Shown here: piece by piece, positions 47,621 through 58,101 of the stretch
Position numbering within the stretch: position 1 is the stretch's first letter
How the letters are laid out: each line of letters begins with the position of its first letter
NCBI RefSeq assembly: GCF_000559025.1
Contig: NZ_JAAN01000021.1
Location: 62,001-126,000 of the forward strand
DNA from: Luteimonas huabeiensis HB2
GTDB lineage: Bacteria; Pseudomonadota; Gammaproteobacteria; Xanthomonadales; Xanthomonadaceae
Length of the DNA: 64,000 bases
Direction: 5' to 3'
Notes under the pieces: model-generated
The model's database searches: none
What the model was told of the DNA's origin: nothing
Seen by the model: only the letters and a program-made list of their open reading frames with translations
Translations under genes and position numbers: made by a program

Positions 47621-49309
47621 ATGAGCCACGACCGGCCCTGGCTGGCGCAGTACCCTGCCGGCGTACCCGCCGAGATCGACGTCGACGAGTTTCCCTCGAT
47701 CCCCGCCGTGCTGCAGGGCGCGATCGAGAAGTTCCGCGACCGCGCCGCGTTCTCCAACATGGGCAAGGCGATCACCTATGCCGAGCTCGACGAGGCCAGC
47801 CGCCAGTTCGCCGCCTATCTGCTCGGCGAGCTGAAGCTCAAGAAGGGCGATCGCGTGGCGATCATGATGCCCAACTGCCTGCAGTACCCGATCGCCACCT
47901 TCGGCATCCTGCGCGCCGGGCTGGTGGTGGTGAATGTCAACCCGATGTACACGGTGCGCGAGTTCAAGCACCAGATGGCCGACTCCGGCACGACCGCGAT
48001 CCTGGTGCTGGACAACTTCGCCCACACCGTGCAGAAGGCGCTGCCCGACACCGCCATCCGCCACGTGATCACCACCGGGCTCGGCGACCTGCTGGGCTTC
48101 CCCAAGGGCCCCATCGTGAACTTCGTGCTCAAGCACGTGAAGAAGATGGTGCCCGACTACGACATCCCGGGCGCGGTGCGCTTCCGCGACGCGCTCGCCG
48201 CCGGCCGCCGGCACCCGCTGCCGGAAGTCGCCATCGACGCCCAGGACATCGCCTTCCTGCAGTACACCGGCGGCACCACCGGCGTGGCCAAGGGCGCGAT
48301 CCTGACCCACCGCAACCTGGTGGCGAACATGCAGCAGGCCTCGGCCTGGATCGGCCAGGTCGTCAGGCCGGGCGAGGAAACCATCGTCACCGCGCTGCCG
48401 CTCTATCACATCTTCGCGTTGACGGCCAACGGCCTGGTCTTCATGAAGCTCGGCGGCAAGAACCTGCTGATCACCAACCCGCGCGACATGCCCGGCTTCG
48501 TCAAGGAGCTCAATCGCGAGCGCTTCACCGCGATCACCGGCGTCAACACGCTGTTCAACGGCCTGCTCAACACGCCCGGCTTCGACCGGGTGGACTTCTC
48601 CTCGCTGCGCCTGACCCTGGGCGGCGGCATGGCCGTGCAGCGGGCGGTGGCCGAGCGCTGGAAGCAGGTCACCGGCTGCACCCTGATCGAGGCGTACGGC
48701 CTGACCGAGACCTCGCCGGCGGCCTGCATCAACCCGATGACCCTGGCCGAGTACAACGGCTCGATCGGCTTGCCGATCCCCTCCACCGACGCCTGCATCA
48801 AGAGCGAGGACGGCCGCATGCTGCCCGTGGGCGAGGTCGGCGAACTCTGCATCAAGGGACCGCAAGTCATGCCCGGCTACTGGCAGAGGCCCGAGGAGAC
48901 CGCCAAGGCGATCGACGCCGAGGGCTGGCTGCACACCGGCGACATGGCCAGGATGGACGAGCAGGGCTTCTTCTACGTCGTCGACCGCAAGAAGGACATG
49001 ATCCTGGTGTCCGGCTTCAACGTGTACCCCAACGAGGTCGAGGACGTCATCGCGATGATGCCCGGGGTGCTCGAGGTCGCCGCGGTCGGCGTGCCCGACG
49101 AGAAGTCCGGCGAAGTGGTGAAGGTGTTCATCGTCAAGAAGGATCCCTCGCTCACCGAGGCCCAGGTCAAGGCCTATGCGCGCGAGAACCTCACCGGCTA
49201 CAAGCAGCCTCGCCACGTGGAGTTCCGCAAGGAACTGCCCAAGACCAACGTCGGCAAGATCCTGCGCCGCGAGCTGAAGGAAGAGGCCCGGGCGTCGTCT
49301 CCCGGTTGA
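47621..49309 (+). CDS. rpfB: Long-chain fatty acyl-CoA ligase RpfB (FadD)
   Basis: AMP-forming acyl-CoA synthetase; in Xanthomonas RpfB counters DSF accumulation by activating the fatty-acid signal. The 562-residue protein has the P-loop [18 protein letters not shown] (about residues 212-229), the substrate-adenylate motif AYGLTETSP, the hinge [20 protein letters not shown] and the C-terminal lysine in [17 protein letters not shown] at 47621 follows AAGGGAGAG. It stands upstream of rpfF as in Xanthomonas, but a strong terminator separates the two. Confidence 0.93.
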   Translation: MSHDRPWLAQYPAGVPAEIDVDEFPSIPAVLQGAIEKFRDRAAFSNMGKAITYAELDEASRQFAAYLLGELKLKKGDRVAIMMPNCLQYPIATFGILRAGLVVVNVNPMYTVREFKHQMADSGTTAILVLDNFAHTVQKALPDTAIRHVITTGLGDLLGFPKGPIVNFVLKHVKKMVPDYDIPGAVRFRDALAAGRRHPLPEVAIDAQDIAFLQYTGGTTGVAKGAILTHRNLVANMQQASAWIGQVVRPGEETIVTALPLYHIFALTANGLVFMKLGGKNLLITNPRDMPGFVKELNRERFTAITGVNTLFNGLLNTPGFDRVDFSSLRLTLGGGMAVQRAVAERWKQVTGCTLIEAYGLTETSPAACINPMTLAEYNGSIGLPIPSTDACIKSEDGRMLPVGEVGELCIKGPQVMPGYWQRPEETAKAIDAEGWLHTGDMARMDEQGFFYVVDRKKDMILVSGFNVYPNEVEDVIAMMPGVLEVAAVGVPDEKSGEVVKVFIVKKDPSLTEAQVKAYARENLTGYKQPRHVEFRKELPKTNVGKILRRELKEEARASSPG

Positions 49310-49332
49310 CCGCCGCGGCTTCGCCGAGTCGG

Positions 49333-49361
49333 AAAAAGGCCCCGCGCGCGGGGCCTTTTTC
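49333..49361 (+). terminator. Terminator between rpfB and rpfF
   Basis: AAAAAGGCCCCGC-GC-GCGGGGCCTTTTT is an 11-bp stem with flanking A and T runs, 24 bp after the rpfB stop. It implies that rpfF has its own promoter in the 126 bp that follow. Confidence 0.88.
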
Positions 49362-49487
49362 GTGGCCGTTGCGCGCTTTCGCGGCCGACGCGGTCGGCTC
49401 TTGCGCCAGGTGTAGCATCGTGCGGGCAGCGCGGCCCGCCCCCGCCTGCGGTCCGTCTCCAGGGCGGCACCCAGCCGAGAACAACCC

Positions 49488-50369
49488 ATGAACAACGTCG
49501 AGAAGCTTCACCGCCCGCGTACCTACTCCACCCTCCGAATCGAATCGGACGCTTCCGATACCGTGCACTGGATGTTCATGCATGCAGGATTGCAGCCCGG
49601 CGAGCGCCCCTGCTTCCGGCCGGCGCTGATGGCCGACATGTGGGGCTTCCTCAGCGCGATCACGCTGCGCGAAGGCCAGCGCGTGCCGGGGCGCTTGCGC
49701 CACGTCGTGCTGGCGTCCGACAGCGACGCCTTCAATCTCGGAGGCGATCTGGAGCTGTTTTCCCGCCTGATCCGCAGCGCCGATCGCCAGAGCCTGCTCG
49801 ACTACGCCCGCAAGTGCGTGGAAGGCGTGCACCACATCAACAACGGTCTCGGCGGCGACGTGCGCACCATCGCCCTGGTGCAGGGCGACGCGCTCGGCGG
49901 CGGCTTCGAGCTCGCGCTCTCCTGCCAGACCATCGTGGCCGAGGAAGACGTCGGCATGGGCCTGCCCGAGGTGCTGTTCGGCCTGTTCCCGGGCATGGGC
50001 GCGTACTCCTTCCTGTGCAAGCGCGTCTCGGCCAAGCTCGCCGAGCAGATCATCCTGGACGGCCGCATCTACAGCAGCCAGGAACTGCACGCCATGGGCA
50101 TCGTCGACGTGCTGGTGCCCCGCGGCCAGGGGATCGCCACGGTCGAAGAACTGGTGCGCAAGCAGCAGCGCGCCGCGTTCGCGCACATCGCGCTCAACAG
50201 CGTGCGCGCGGTGGCGCAGCCGGTCAGCTACGAGGAGCTGATGCGGATCGCCGAGATCTGGGTCGATACCGCGCTGGCGCTGGGCGATCGGTCGCTGCGC
50301 ACGATGGACCGCATCGTCCGCGCGCAGACCCGGCGCGTCGAGGCGACCAGGGCCCGCGCCGGCACCTGA
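49488..50369 (+). CDS. rpfF: DSF synthase RpfF (crotonase family)
   Basis: Makes the cis-2-unsaturated fatty acid signal DSF from 3-hydroxyacyl-ACP by dehydration and thioester cleavage. The 293-residue protein has the oxyanion-hole region QGDALGGGFELAL and the two catalytic glutamates at exactly the positions reported for Xanthomonas RpfF, E141 (GGGFE) and E161 (GLPEVLFG). Length and N-terminus (MNNVEKLHRPRTYSTLR) also match. It is convergent with rpfC, 10 bp away. Confidence 0.97.
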   Translation: MNNVEKLHRPRTYSTLRIESDASDTVHWMFMHAGLQPGERPCFRPALMADMWGFLSAITLREGQRVPGRLRHVVLASDSDAFNLGGDLELFSRLIRSADRQSLLDYARKCVEGVHHINNGLGGDVRTIALVQGDALGGGFELALSCQTIVAEEDVGMGLPEVLFGLFPGMGAYSFLCKRVSAKLAEQIILDGRIYSSQELHAMGIVDVLVPRGQGIATVEELVRKQQRAAFAHIALNSVRAVAQPVSYEELMRIAEIWVDTALALGDRSLRTMDRIVRAQTRRVEATRARAGT

Positions 50370-50379
50370 GGCGACGGGC

Positions 50380-52548
50380 TCACGAGTCGCGCGCGGCGCT
50401 CGCGTGGCCGCGCGCGACCAACAGGCCCCGCCCGCCGGCGAGGTGGCCGCGCAGCGCCTCCAGCCGCCGCGGCCATTCCCGCCGCAGCTGCCATCCGGCG
50501 GTCTTCATCACGTCGCCGGAGGCCGCCGCCAATGCGCTCAGGCCCAGGTTGCTGGCCACGCCCTTGAGCGCGTGCGCATGGTCGCGCACCGCATCCCAGT
50601 CTTCCTCGCGCGCGGCGCGTTCGAGCCGGTCGAGCGAGGCATCGGCGTCCTCGAGGCACTGGCCGACGAACTTCTCGAGGAACCGCTCGCCCATGTCCAG
50701 ACCGGCGAGTTCCTCGAGCACGGATTCGTCGAATGCGCCGGACTCCGGCCCATCGCCTTCCGCGACCGGCGGATCGAAGCCGCTGCCCTGCTTCGCGGCG
50801 GTGCCGCGCGCGCCCGCGGCGGCGATCTCGGCGAGCAGGTCGAGCAGCTTCGTGGCGACTACCGGCTTGGCGAGGAAGGCGTAGGCGCCGGCGCGTTCGC
50901 AGTTCCTGATCGATTCCGGGGTGACGTCCGCGCTCAGCACGATCACCGGCGTCTTCGGCGCGCCCGCCTGCAGGACCCGGAACTCGTTGAGCAGGTCGAG
51001 CCCGCTGACCCCCGGCATGTGCAGGTCCACCACGATCGCGTCGTAGTCGCGTAGCGCCACCGCCTCGAGCACTTCCTCGCCGCCGGCGACGCTGGAGACC
51101 ACGTGTCCGGCCTTCTGCAGCAGGCGCTCGAGCACCATCCGGTTGGCGGCGTGATCGTCGGCGATCAGCACGTGCATGGATCTGACCCGCGCCCGATGGC
51201 GCAGGAACGCATCGCCGAACGCGATCACGTTCTCGCCCGTGGCGGCGCCTTCGGCGCCGCTGCGGCCTGCCGGCGCAGCCCCGGGCACGGCGGCCACGGC
51301 CGCGAACGGCAGCTCGACCCAGAAGCGGCTGCCGAACCGCTCCCGGCTTTCGAAGCCGATGCTGCCGCCCATCGCCTCGGCCAGCCGCTTGGCGATGCTG
51401 GTGCCGAGCCCGGTGCCGCCGAAGCCCCTCGCCAGCGTCGTGTCCACCTGCTCGAACGCCTCGAACAGGCGTTCGCGCGCGGACTCGGGGATGCCGATGC
51501 CGGTATCGGCGACCAGGAACTTCAGCCGCACCAGCGATCCCTCGCCTCCGACCGCTTCCACGCTCAGCCGGACGGAGCCTTCGTGGGTGAACTTGACCGC
51601 ATTGCTGACCAGGTTGAGGAGGATCTGCCGCAGGTGCGCGGCGTCGCCGTTCACCCACTCCGGGACGTCGTCGGCGACCTCGGAACGGTAGTCGAGCCGC
51701 TTCTCCCGCGCGGCCGGCTGCAGGATCAGGTCGATGCTGCGGATCAGCTCCCGGACCGAGAACACGCTGTCCACCAGCTTGACCTTCCCCGCCTCGATCG
51801 CGGAGATGTCGAGCACGTCCTCCACCAGCGCCAGCAGGTTGCTGGTGGAGGCGCGGATCGTGGCCAGGTACTCGCGCTGCTCGGCGTCCAGGCGGGTGGT
51901 GGCCAGCAGTTCCGACACGCCCGCCAGCCCGTTCAACGGGGTGCGGAACTCGTGGCTCATGTTGGCGAGGAAGCGCGACTTGGCCTCGTTGGCGCGCATC
52001 GCCTCGCGCGTGGCCAGGGTCAGATCGCGCAGCAGCTTGGCCAGGTACAGCGGCACCGCGACCAGCCCCACCAGCAGGCCGATGGTCAGCGAGAGATTGT
52101 GGTGCCAGTAGACGTTCAGCGTCGCCGCGCTGCCGAAGCTCAGCAGTGCCAGGATCATGGCGGCGTACAGGTACCGGTTGCCGTAGCGCAGGCCGTTGCC
52201 GACCGTGACCCACTGGATCAGCACGTACACCCAGGCCAGCGGGCCGCCCATGACCGCCATCGCCGCGCCCATCAGGCCGTAGTCCGAGAGCATGCCGACG
52301 ATGCGGCGGAGGTCGGAACGGCCGGGGCGGATCAGGATCGCGCACAGCAGCGCCACGCCGACCGCGAAGCCGATCGCCACCATCGCCATCACCGGGCCGT
52401 ATGCGGGCGGCCTGGAACCGACGAAATCGCTCCAGAGCAGGAACACCAGCACGACCGACAGCAGCCCCAGCCGCACCAGCGCCTGGGCATGCTCCGTATC
52501 CGGCCTCTGCGACAGGCGCGATACGACCCATTTCAGGGGTGGGATCAC
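50380..52548 (-). CDS. rpfC: DSF sensor hybrid histidine kinase RpfC
   Basis: Membrane receptor for DSF that phosphorylates RpfG and, unphosphorylated, binds and restrains RpfF. The 722-residue protein has about five transmembrane helices (residues 25-175) and HisKA with H199 in ANMSHEFRTPLNG. The ATPase has NLVSNAVKFTHEG, DTGIGIP and GGTGLGTSI. The receiver has VVDLHMPG, and a C-terminal HPt has the phosphorylatable His in HAHALKGVASNLG. The domain order and length match Xanthomonas RpfC (H198). rpfG follows upstream on the same strand with only 9 bp between; rpfH is absent. Confidence 0.96.
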   Translation of the reverse strand: MIPPLKWVVSRLSQRPDTEHAQALVRLGLLSVVLVFLLWSDFVGSRPPAYGPVMAMVAIGFAVGVALLCAILIRPGRSDLRRIVGMLSDYGLMGAAMAVMGGPLAWVYVLIQWVTVGNGLRYGNRYLYAAMILALLSFGSAATLNVYWHHNLSLTIGLLVGLVAVPLYLAKLLRDLTLATREAMRANEAKSRFLANMSHEFRTPLNGLAGVSELLATTRLDAEQREYLATIRASTSNLLALVEDVLDISAIEAGKVKLVDSVFSVRELIRSIDLILQPAAREKRLDYRSEVADDVPEWVNGDAAHLRQILLNLVSNAVKFTHEGSVRLSVEAVGGEGSLVRLKFLVADTGIGIPESARERLFEAFEQVDTTLARGFGGTGLGTSIAKRLAEAMGGSIGFESRERFGSRFWVELPFAAVAAVPGAAPAGRSGAEGAATGENVIAFGDAFLRHRARVRSMHVLIADDHAANRMVLERLLQKAGHVVSSVAGGEEVLEAVALRDYDAIVVDLHMPGVSGLDLLNEFRVLQAGAPKTPVIVLSADVTPESIRNCERAGAYAFLAKPVVATKLLDLLAEIAAAGARGTAAKQGSGFDPPVAEGDGPESGAFDESVLEELAGLDMGERFLEKFVGQCLEDADASLDRLERAAREEDWDAVRDHAHALKGVASNLGLSALAAASGDVMKTAGWQLRREWPRRLEALRGHLAGGRGLLVARGHASAARDS

Positions 52549-52557
52549 CGCCGGAAC

Positions 52558-53616
52558 CTACTGCAGATCGGGGCGCGGGCGCGACTTGCCGAAACGGCGC
52601 ACCACCTCGTCGAGGTGGTCGGTATGGCGCAGCAGCGCATCGACGCAGCGCGGGTCGAACAGCACGCCGCGGTTCTCGCGCAGGTAGTCGATCGCCTCGG
52701 TCAGCGACCACGCGCGCTTGTACGGGCGTTCGGAGATCAGGGCGTCGAAGACGTCGGCCACCGCGACGATCCTCGCCTCCAGCGGGATCGACTCGCCCGA
52801 CAGGCCGTCGGGATAGCCGCTGCCGTTCCAGCGTTCCTGGTGGCGCAGCGCGATCTTGGCGCTGAGCTGGATGAAGCGGTTCTGGCTGCCCGAGAGCAGG
52901 TCGTAGCCGATCTGCGGATGCTGGCGCATGAGCGCGGTCTCCTCCGGGGTCAGCGGACCGGGCTTCATCAGCAGCGCGTCGGGAATGGCGATCTTGCCGA
53001 TGTCGTGCAGCGGCGCGGCCAGCTCGATCATCCGCACCTCGTCCTCGAACAGGCCGAGCTCCTCGGCGATGAGTCCGGACAGGTGCGCGACCCGTTCGAG
53101 ATTGGCGCTGGTGCCGGCGTCGCGGTAGGCGATGGCGCGCGCCAGCCGGGTCAGGGTCTCGCGCTCGCGCTCCTCCACCTCGTGCATGCTCGACAGCAGC
53201 CGCTGTTCCAGCGAGAGCGCGCGTTGCTTCACCGATTCCGAATGCTGCCGCAGCTGCAGCAGGTTGCGGCAACGCGCGCGCAGTTCGCGCGGGCGCACCG
53301 GCTTGACCAGGAAGTCGATCACGCCGGCATCGAGCGCCGCCTGCCGGATCGGCTCGTCGCCGACCACGGTCACCAGCACGATGGGCACGTCGCGGTGCAG
53401 CAACGGCTTGCGGAAGCGGCGGGCGAATTCGAGGCCGTCGATGCCCGGCATGCGGTAGTCGAGCAGCAGCAGATCGGGCCGGTTCTCCTGGCACCAGCGC
53501 AACGCGGCTTCGGGATCGCCGAAGTCCAGCACCTCCAGCTCGGGACCGATGTCCTCCAGGATGTGGCGCAGCATGGTGCGGGCGGACGTCTGGTCGTCGA
53601 CGATGACGATGTTCAC
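52558..53616 (-). CDS. rpfG: HD-GYP response regulator RpfG
   Basis: c-di-GMP phosphodiesterase activated by RpfC; links DSF sensing to virulence factor and biofilm control. The 352-residue protein has an N-terminal receiver (acceptor D53 in LLLLDYRMPG; K in FLVKPVRP) and an HD-GYP domain with HDIGK at 204-208, HPQIGYDLL and ALRHQERWNGSGYPDGL. GTG at 53616 is the start, with GAGGAG six nt upstream. It lies first in a leftward rpfG-rpfC unit. Within the GYP motif H-Q-E replaces the commoner H-H-E. Confidence 0.96.
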   Translation of the reverse strand: MNIVIVDDQTSARTMLRHILEDIGPELEVLDFGDPEAALRWCQENRPDLLLLDYRMPGIDGLEFARRFRKPLLHRDVPIVLVTVVGDEPIRQAALDAGVIDFLVKPVRPRELRARCRNLLQLRQHSESVKQRALSLEQRLLSSMHEVEERERETLTRLARAIAYRDAGTSANLERVAHLSGLIAEELGLFEDEVRMIELAAPLHDIGKIAIPDALLMKPGPLTPEETALMRQHPQIGYDLLSGSQNRFIQLSAKIALRHQERWNGSGYPDGLSGESIPLEARIVAVADVFDALISERPYKRAWSLTEAIDYLRENRGVLFDPRCVDALLRHTDHLDEVVRRFGKSRPRPDLQ

Positions 53617-53711
53617 CGGGAACTCCTCGAAGACACGATCCGGACGCCGCGGCCCATGGTCGCCGCGACCGTGCTCGCAGGCAAGTCCCCCCGCCCCCGC
53701 TTTCCCGGCCC

Positions 53712-55238
<1,527 letters not shown>

Positions 55239-55373
55239 GGGTCGGATTTCGGGAAGGCGGGATTCGGCCGCGCATCGGCGCGGAGCGACACGGATTGAAC
55301 GACGAACGAAGCCGATGCCCGGCGAACGCGCCCCTCGCCGGGGCGCGGACCGCGCGGTCCGCGGCTCAGCGCA

Positions 55374-56502
55374 TCATGCGGCGTCCGTGCGTTTGGCGCC
55401 GACCTGCAGGCCCGCCTTCAGGCTGGCCTCGACGAACTCGTCGAGATCGCCGTCGAGCACCTTCTGGGTATCGCTGCGCTCGATGCCGGTGCGCAGGTCC
55501 TTGATCCGCGACTGGTCGAGCACGTAGTTGCGGATCTGGCTGCCCCAGCCGATGTCGGACTTGGTGGCCTCCACCGCGTCGCGCTCGGCGTTGCGCTTCT
55601 GGATCTCCAGCTCGTACAGCTTGGCCGCCAGCATCTTCATCGCGCGGTCGCGGTTGGCGTGCTGGCTGCGCTCGGTCTGGCAGGCCACCACGATGCCGGT
55701 GGGCACGTGGGTGATGCGCACCGCCGACTCGGTCTTGTTGACGTGCTGGCCGCCGGCGCCGGAGGAGCGGTAGACGTCGGTCTTGAGGTCGGCCGGATTG
55801 ATGTCGATGTCGATGTCGTCGTCCACTTCCGGCGAGACGAACACCGAGGTGAAGCTGGTGTGGCGCCGGTTGTCGGAATCGAACGGCGACTTGCGCACCA
55901 GCCGGTGCACGCCGGTCTCGGTCTTCAGCCAGCCGTAGGCGAAGTCGCCCTCGACGCGGAAGGTCGCCGACTTGATGCCCGCGACCTCGCCGCCGGAGAC
56001 CTCCAGCAGCTCGGTCTTCCAGCCGCGGCTCTCGGCCCAGCGCAGGTACATGCGCAGCAGCATCTCGGCCCAGTCCTGCGCCTCGGTGCCGCCGGCGCCG
56101 GCCTGGATATCGACGAACGCGTTCGCGGCATCCATCTCGCCGGAGAACATGCGCTGGAATTCCAGCTTGTCCACGCCCGTGGCGTAGCGCTCCACGTCCT
56201 CGACCACCGCGCGCGCGGTGTCCTCGTCGCCCTCGGCCTCGGCCAGGTCCAGCAGCTCGCCGGCGCCGCGCAGGCCCTCGAGCAGGTCGCGGATGCCGTT
56301 GACGGTCTTGTCCAGCAGGGAGCGTTCCCGGCCCAGCGCCTGCGCGCGATCGGGCTCGTTCCAGACGCTGGGATCTTCCAGCTCCCGCTCTACTTCCTCC
56401 AGGCGCTCGCGCTTGGCATCGTAGTCAAAGAAACCCCCTCAGCGCTTCCAGCCGGCCCTGCAGGTCGGCGATGCGCTGGCGGACGGGATTGAGTTCGATC
56501 AT
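55374..56502 (-). CDS. prfB: Peptide chain release factor 2 with programmed +1 frameshift
   Basis: Recognises UGA and UAA stop codons. The gene is in two frames. Codons 1-25 ([21 protein letters not shown], then RGFL) end at an in-frame TGA, and a +1 shift there joins the 350-residue remainder, giving 375 residues. The rest carries the GGQ motif ([17 protein letters not shown]) and the family end region [14 protein letters not shown]. The shift site AGGGGGTTTCTTTGAC is the standard autoregulatory RF2 signal, so this is not a broken gene. It precedes lysS on the same strand. Confidence 0.96.
56424..56439 (-). promoter_or_regulatory. Programmed +1 frameshift site of prfB
   Basis: Internal SD-like AGGGGG, then TTT, then the slippery CTT TGA C. 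The ribosome pauses at UGA when RF2 is scarce and shifts by +1 onto GAC. TGA is at 56427-56425 on the minus strand. Confidence 0.95.
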
Positions 56503-56619
56503 CGGTGACGGTCGCCGTCGGTGTTGGGCCGCGCATTCTAGCAACCGCACCGGCCGCGGCCCAGCGCGACGGGGCGCGGTCCGGCCGCCGGGGCCGGACC
56601 TGCGCGAACGCGCCCGCGC

Positions 56620-57966
56620 TCAGCGGCGACGGATCACGATGCGATAGGGGCCGCTCTGCGGGCCCACCGCGGAACTGGCCTCGACGACATAGGTGCCGGC
56701 CGGCAGGTTCTGCTCGATGCGCGCGTTGAGCGAGCCGCCGCTGTCGTCGTCGGAGGCCACCTCCTCGTCGCCGCGCTTCAGCCGCAGATAGCTGTCGATC
56801 TCGCCGGAGGTCATCTCGACGATGTAGTCGCCGGCGCGGCGCACGTCCACGGTGTAGCGATCGGTCAGCCCCTCGACCAGATGCGCGTCGCGCGCCTCGC
56901 CCACGGTCAGGCTGCCGCCGCCCGCGCCCTGCGGCACCGGGGCCAGCGTGTAGTCGAGGGTGAACAGGCCGGCGGTGGAGGCGTTGCCGGCGGTGGAGGC
57001 TTCCACCGTGTAGCTGCCCGGCTCCAGGATCGCGGTGATCCGGGCGTTCAGCCCGTCGCCGGAGTCGTCGTCGGACAGCGACACGCCCTGGCCGTTGAGG
57101 CGCAGGTAGGAATCGATCTCGTCGCTGCGCATCTGCAGCGTGACCAGCTGCCGGCTCGGCACCTCGATCCGGAAGGTCTGCGCGCGGCCCTGGTAGAGCG
57201 CCGAGCCCTGGCGCCCGGCGACCAGCGCGCTGCCCTCGGCGAGCAGCGAGCCCTCCGGCACCGTGCGCTCCTCGACGGTCAGGCTGTATTGGCCATCGAT
57301 GTTGCCGCCGTAGCCGTCGGCGACGAGGGTGTAGCGACCGGGCTCCAGGCGCGCGGTGATCAGCGAGTTGCTGGAACCGCCGGCGTCGTCGTTCTCGAGC
57401 GAGAGGCCGTTGCCCTCCAGCTTGAGCAGGGTGTCGAACTCGTCGGAGGCCATGCGGATCGCGTACAGGCCCGCCTGCTCGATCTGCAGCGGGATGCGGC
57501 GGGCGCTGTCGGCCCAGTCGGTGATCGAGGCGCCGGCCCTCAGCGTGCTGCCGTCGTAGACCTCGAGCGCGGTGGCCTTGACCGTGAACGGACCGTAGGA
57601 CGAGGCGTCCTGCCCGCTGACCGCGAGCGTGTAGCGCGCGGTGCTGGGCGCGCGCACGGTCAGCGAGGCGCGTTCCTGGCCCTCGGGCGAGCTGCGGACC
57701 AGATCGCCGTCGCGAAACAGCGCCAGGTGCGCGCGCAGCGCGCCCTCGACGCTGAAGTTCACGCCCTGCCCTTCCTGCAGGTCGATCCGGTAGAGCTTGC
57801 TGCGCGTGCCGTCGCGGTGGTTCACCGCATCGGCGCTGGTGATCTCGCCGCGCACCTGCTGGCCGACCGTCAGCGCGGCCGGCGCTTGCGCGCTGGCCGT
57901 GTTGGCCGCACCGGCGGCCAGGCAGGCGGCCAGCGCCACTGCCATCAATCCCTTCTGGATGCCCAT
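56620..57966 (-). CDS. Secreted protein of repeated PPC-like beta modules
   Basis: A 448-residue protein with a Sec signal (about 1-26, ending NTASAQ) and no enzymatic domain. The mature part is four tandem beta-sandwich modules of about 100 residues resembling the bacterial pre-peptidase C-terminal (PPC) domain. Three share a recurring core: SDEFDTLLKLEGNG, SDEIDSYLRLNGQG and SGEIDSYLRLKRGD, each followed by an Asp-rich turn (ENDDAGG, SDDDSGD, SDDDSGG), then RLEPGRYTL-like strands. The Asp clusters suggest calcium binding. PPC domains normally sit behind secreted proteases; here they stand alone between prfB and recJ, so a binding or adhesion role is possible. Confidence 0.82.
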   Translation of the reverse strand: MGIQKGLMAVALAACLAAGAANTASAQAPAALTVGQQVRGEITSADAVNHRDGTRSKLYRIDLQEGQGVNFSVEGALRAHLALFRDGDLVRSSPEGQERASLTVRAPSTARYTLAVSGQDASSYGPFTVKATALEVYDGSTLRAGASITDWADSARRIPLQIEQAGLYAIRMASDEFDTLLKLEGNGLSLENDDAGGSSNSLITARLEPGRYTLVADGYGGNIDGQYSLTVEERTVPEGSLLAEGSALVAGRQGSALYQGRAQTFRIEVPSRQLVTLQMRSDEIDSYLRLNGQGVSLSDDDSGDGLNARITAILEPGSYTVEASTAGNASTAGLFTLDYTLAPVPQGAGGGSLTVGEARDAHLVEGLTDRYTVDVRRAGDYIVEMTSGEIDSYLRLKRGDEEVASDDDSGGSLNARIEQNLPAGTYVVEASSAVGPQSGPYRIVIRRR

Positions 57967-58101
57967 TTCGTTCTCCGTTGGCGGAGCCGCGGCAGGATGG
58001 CGCGCGACCTTAACAGGGGGATTCTAACGCCCCCGCCTCCCCGGCGACAGCGCGACGCGGTCGGCGACCGGATTCGCCGCGCGTGTGATCCGGTCGTGTC
58101 C

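Noticed and set aside
56425-56427. In-frame stop near the start of prfB, as if the gene were broken
   Set aside because: The context AGGGGG TTT CTT TGA C is the known programmed frameshift of release factor 2.
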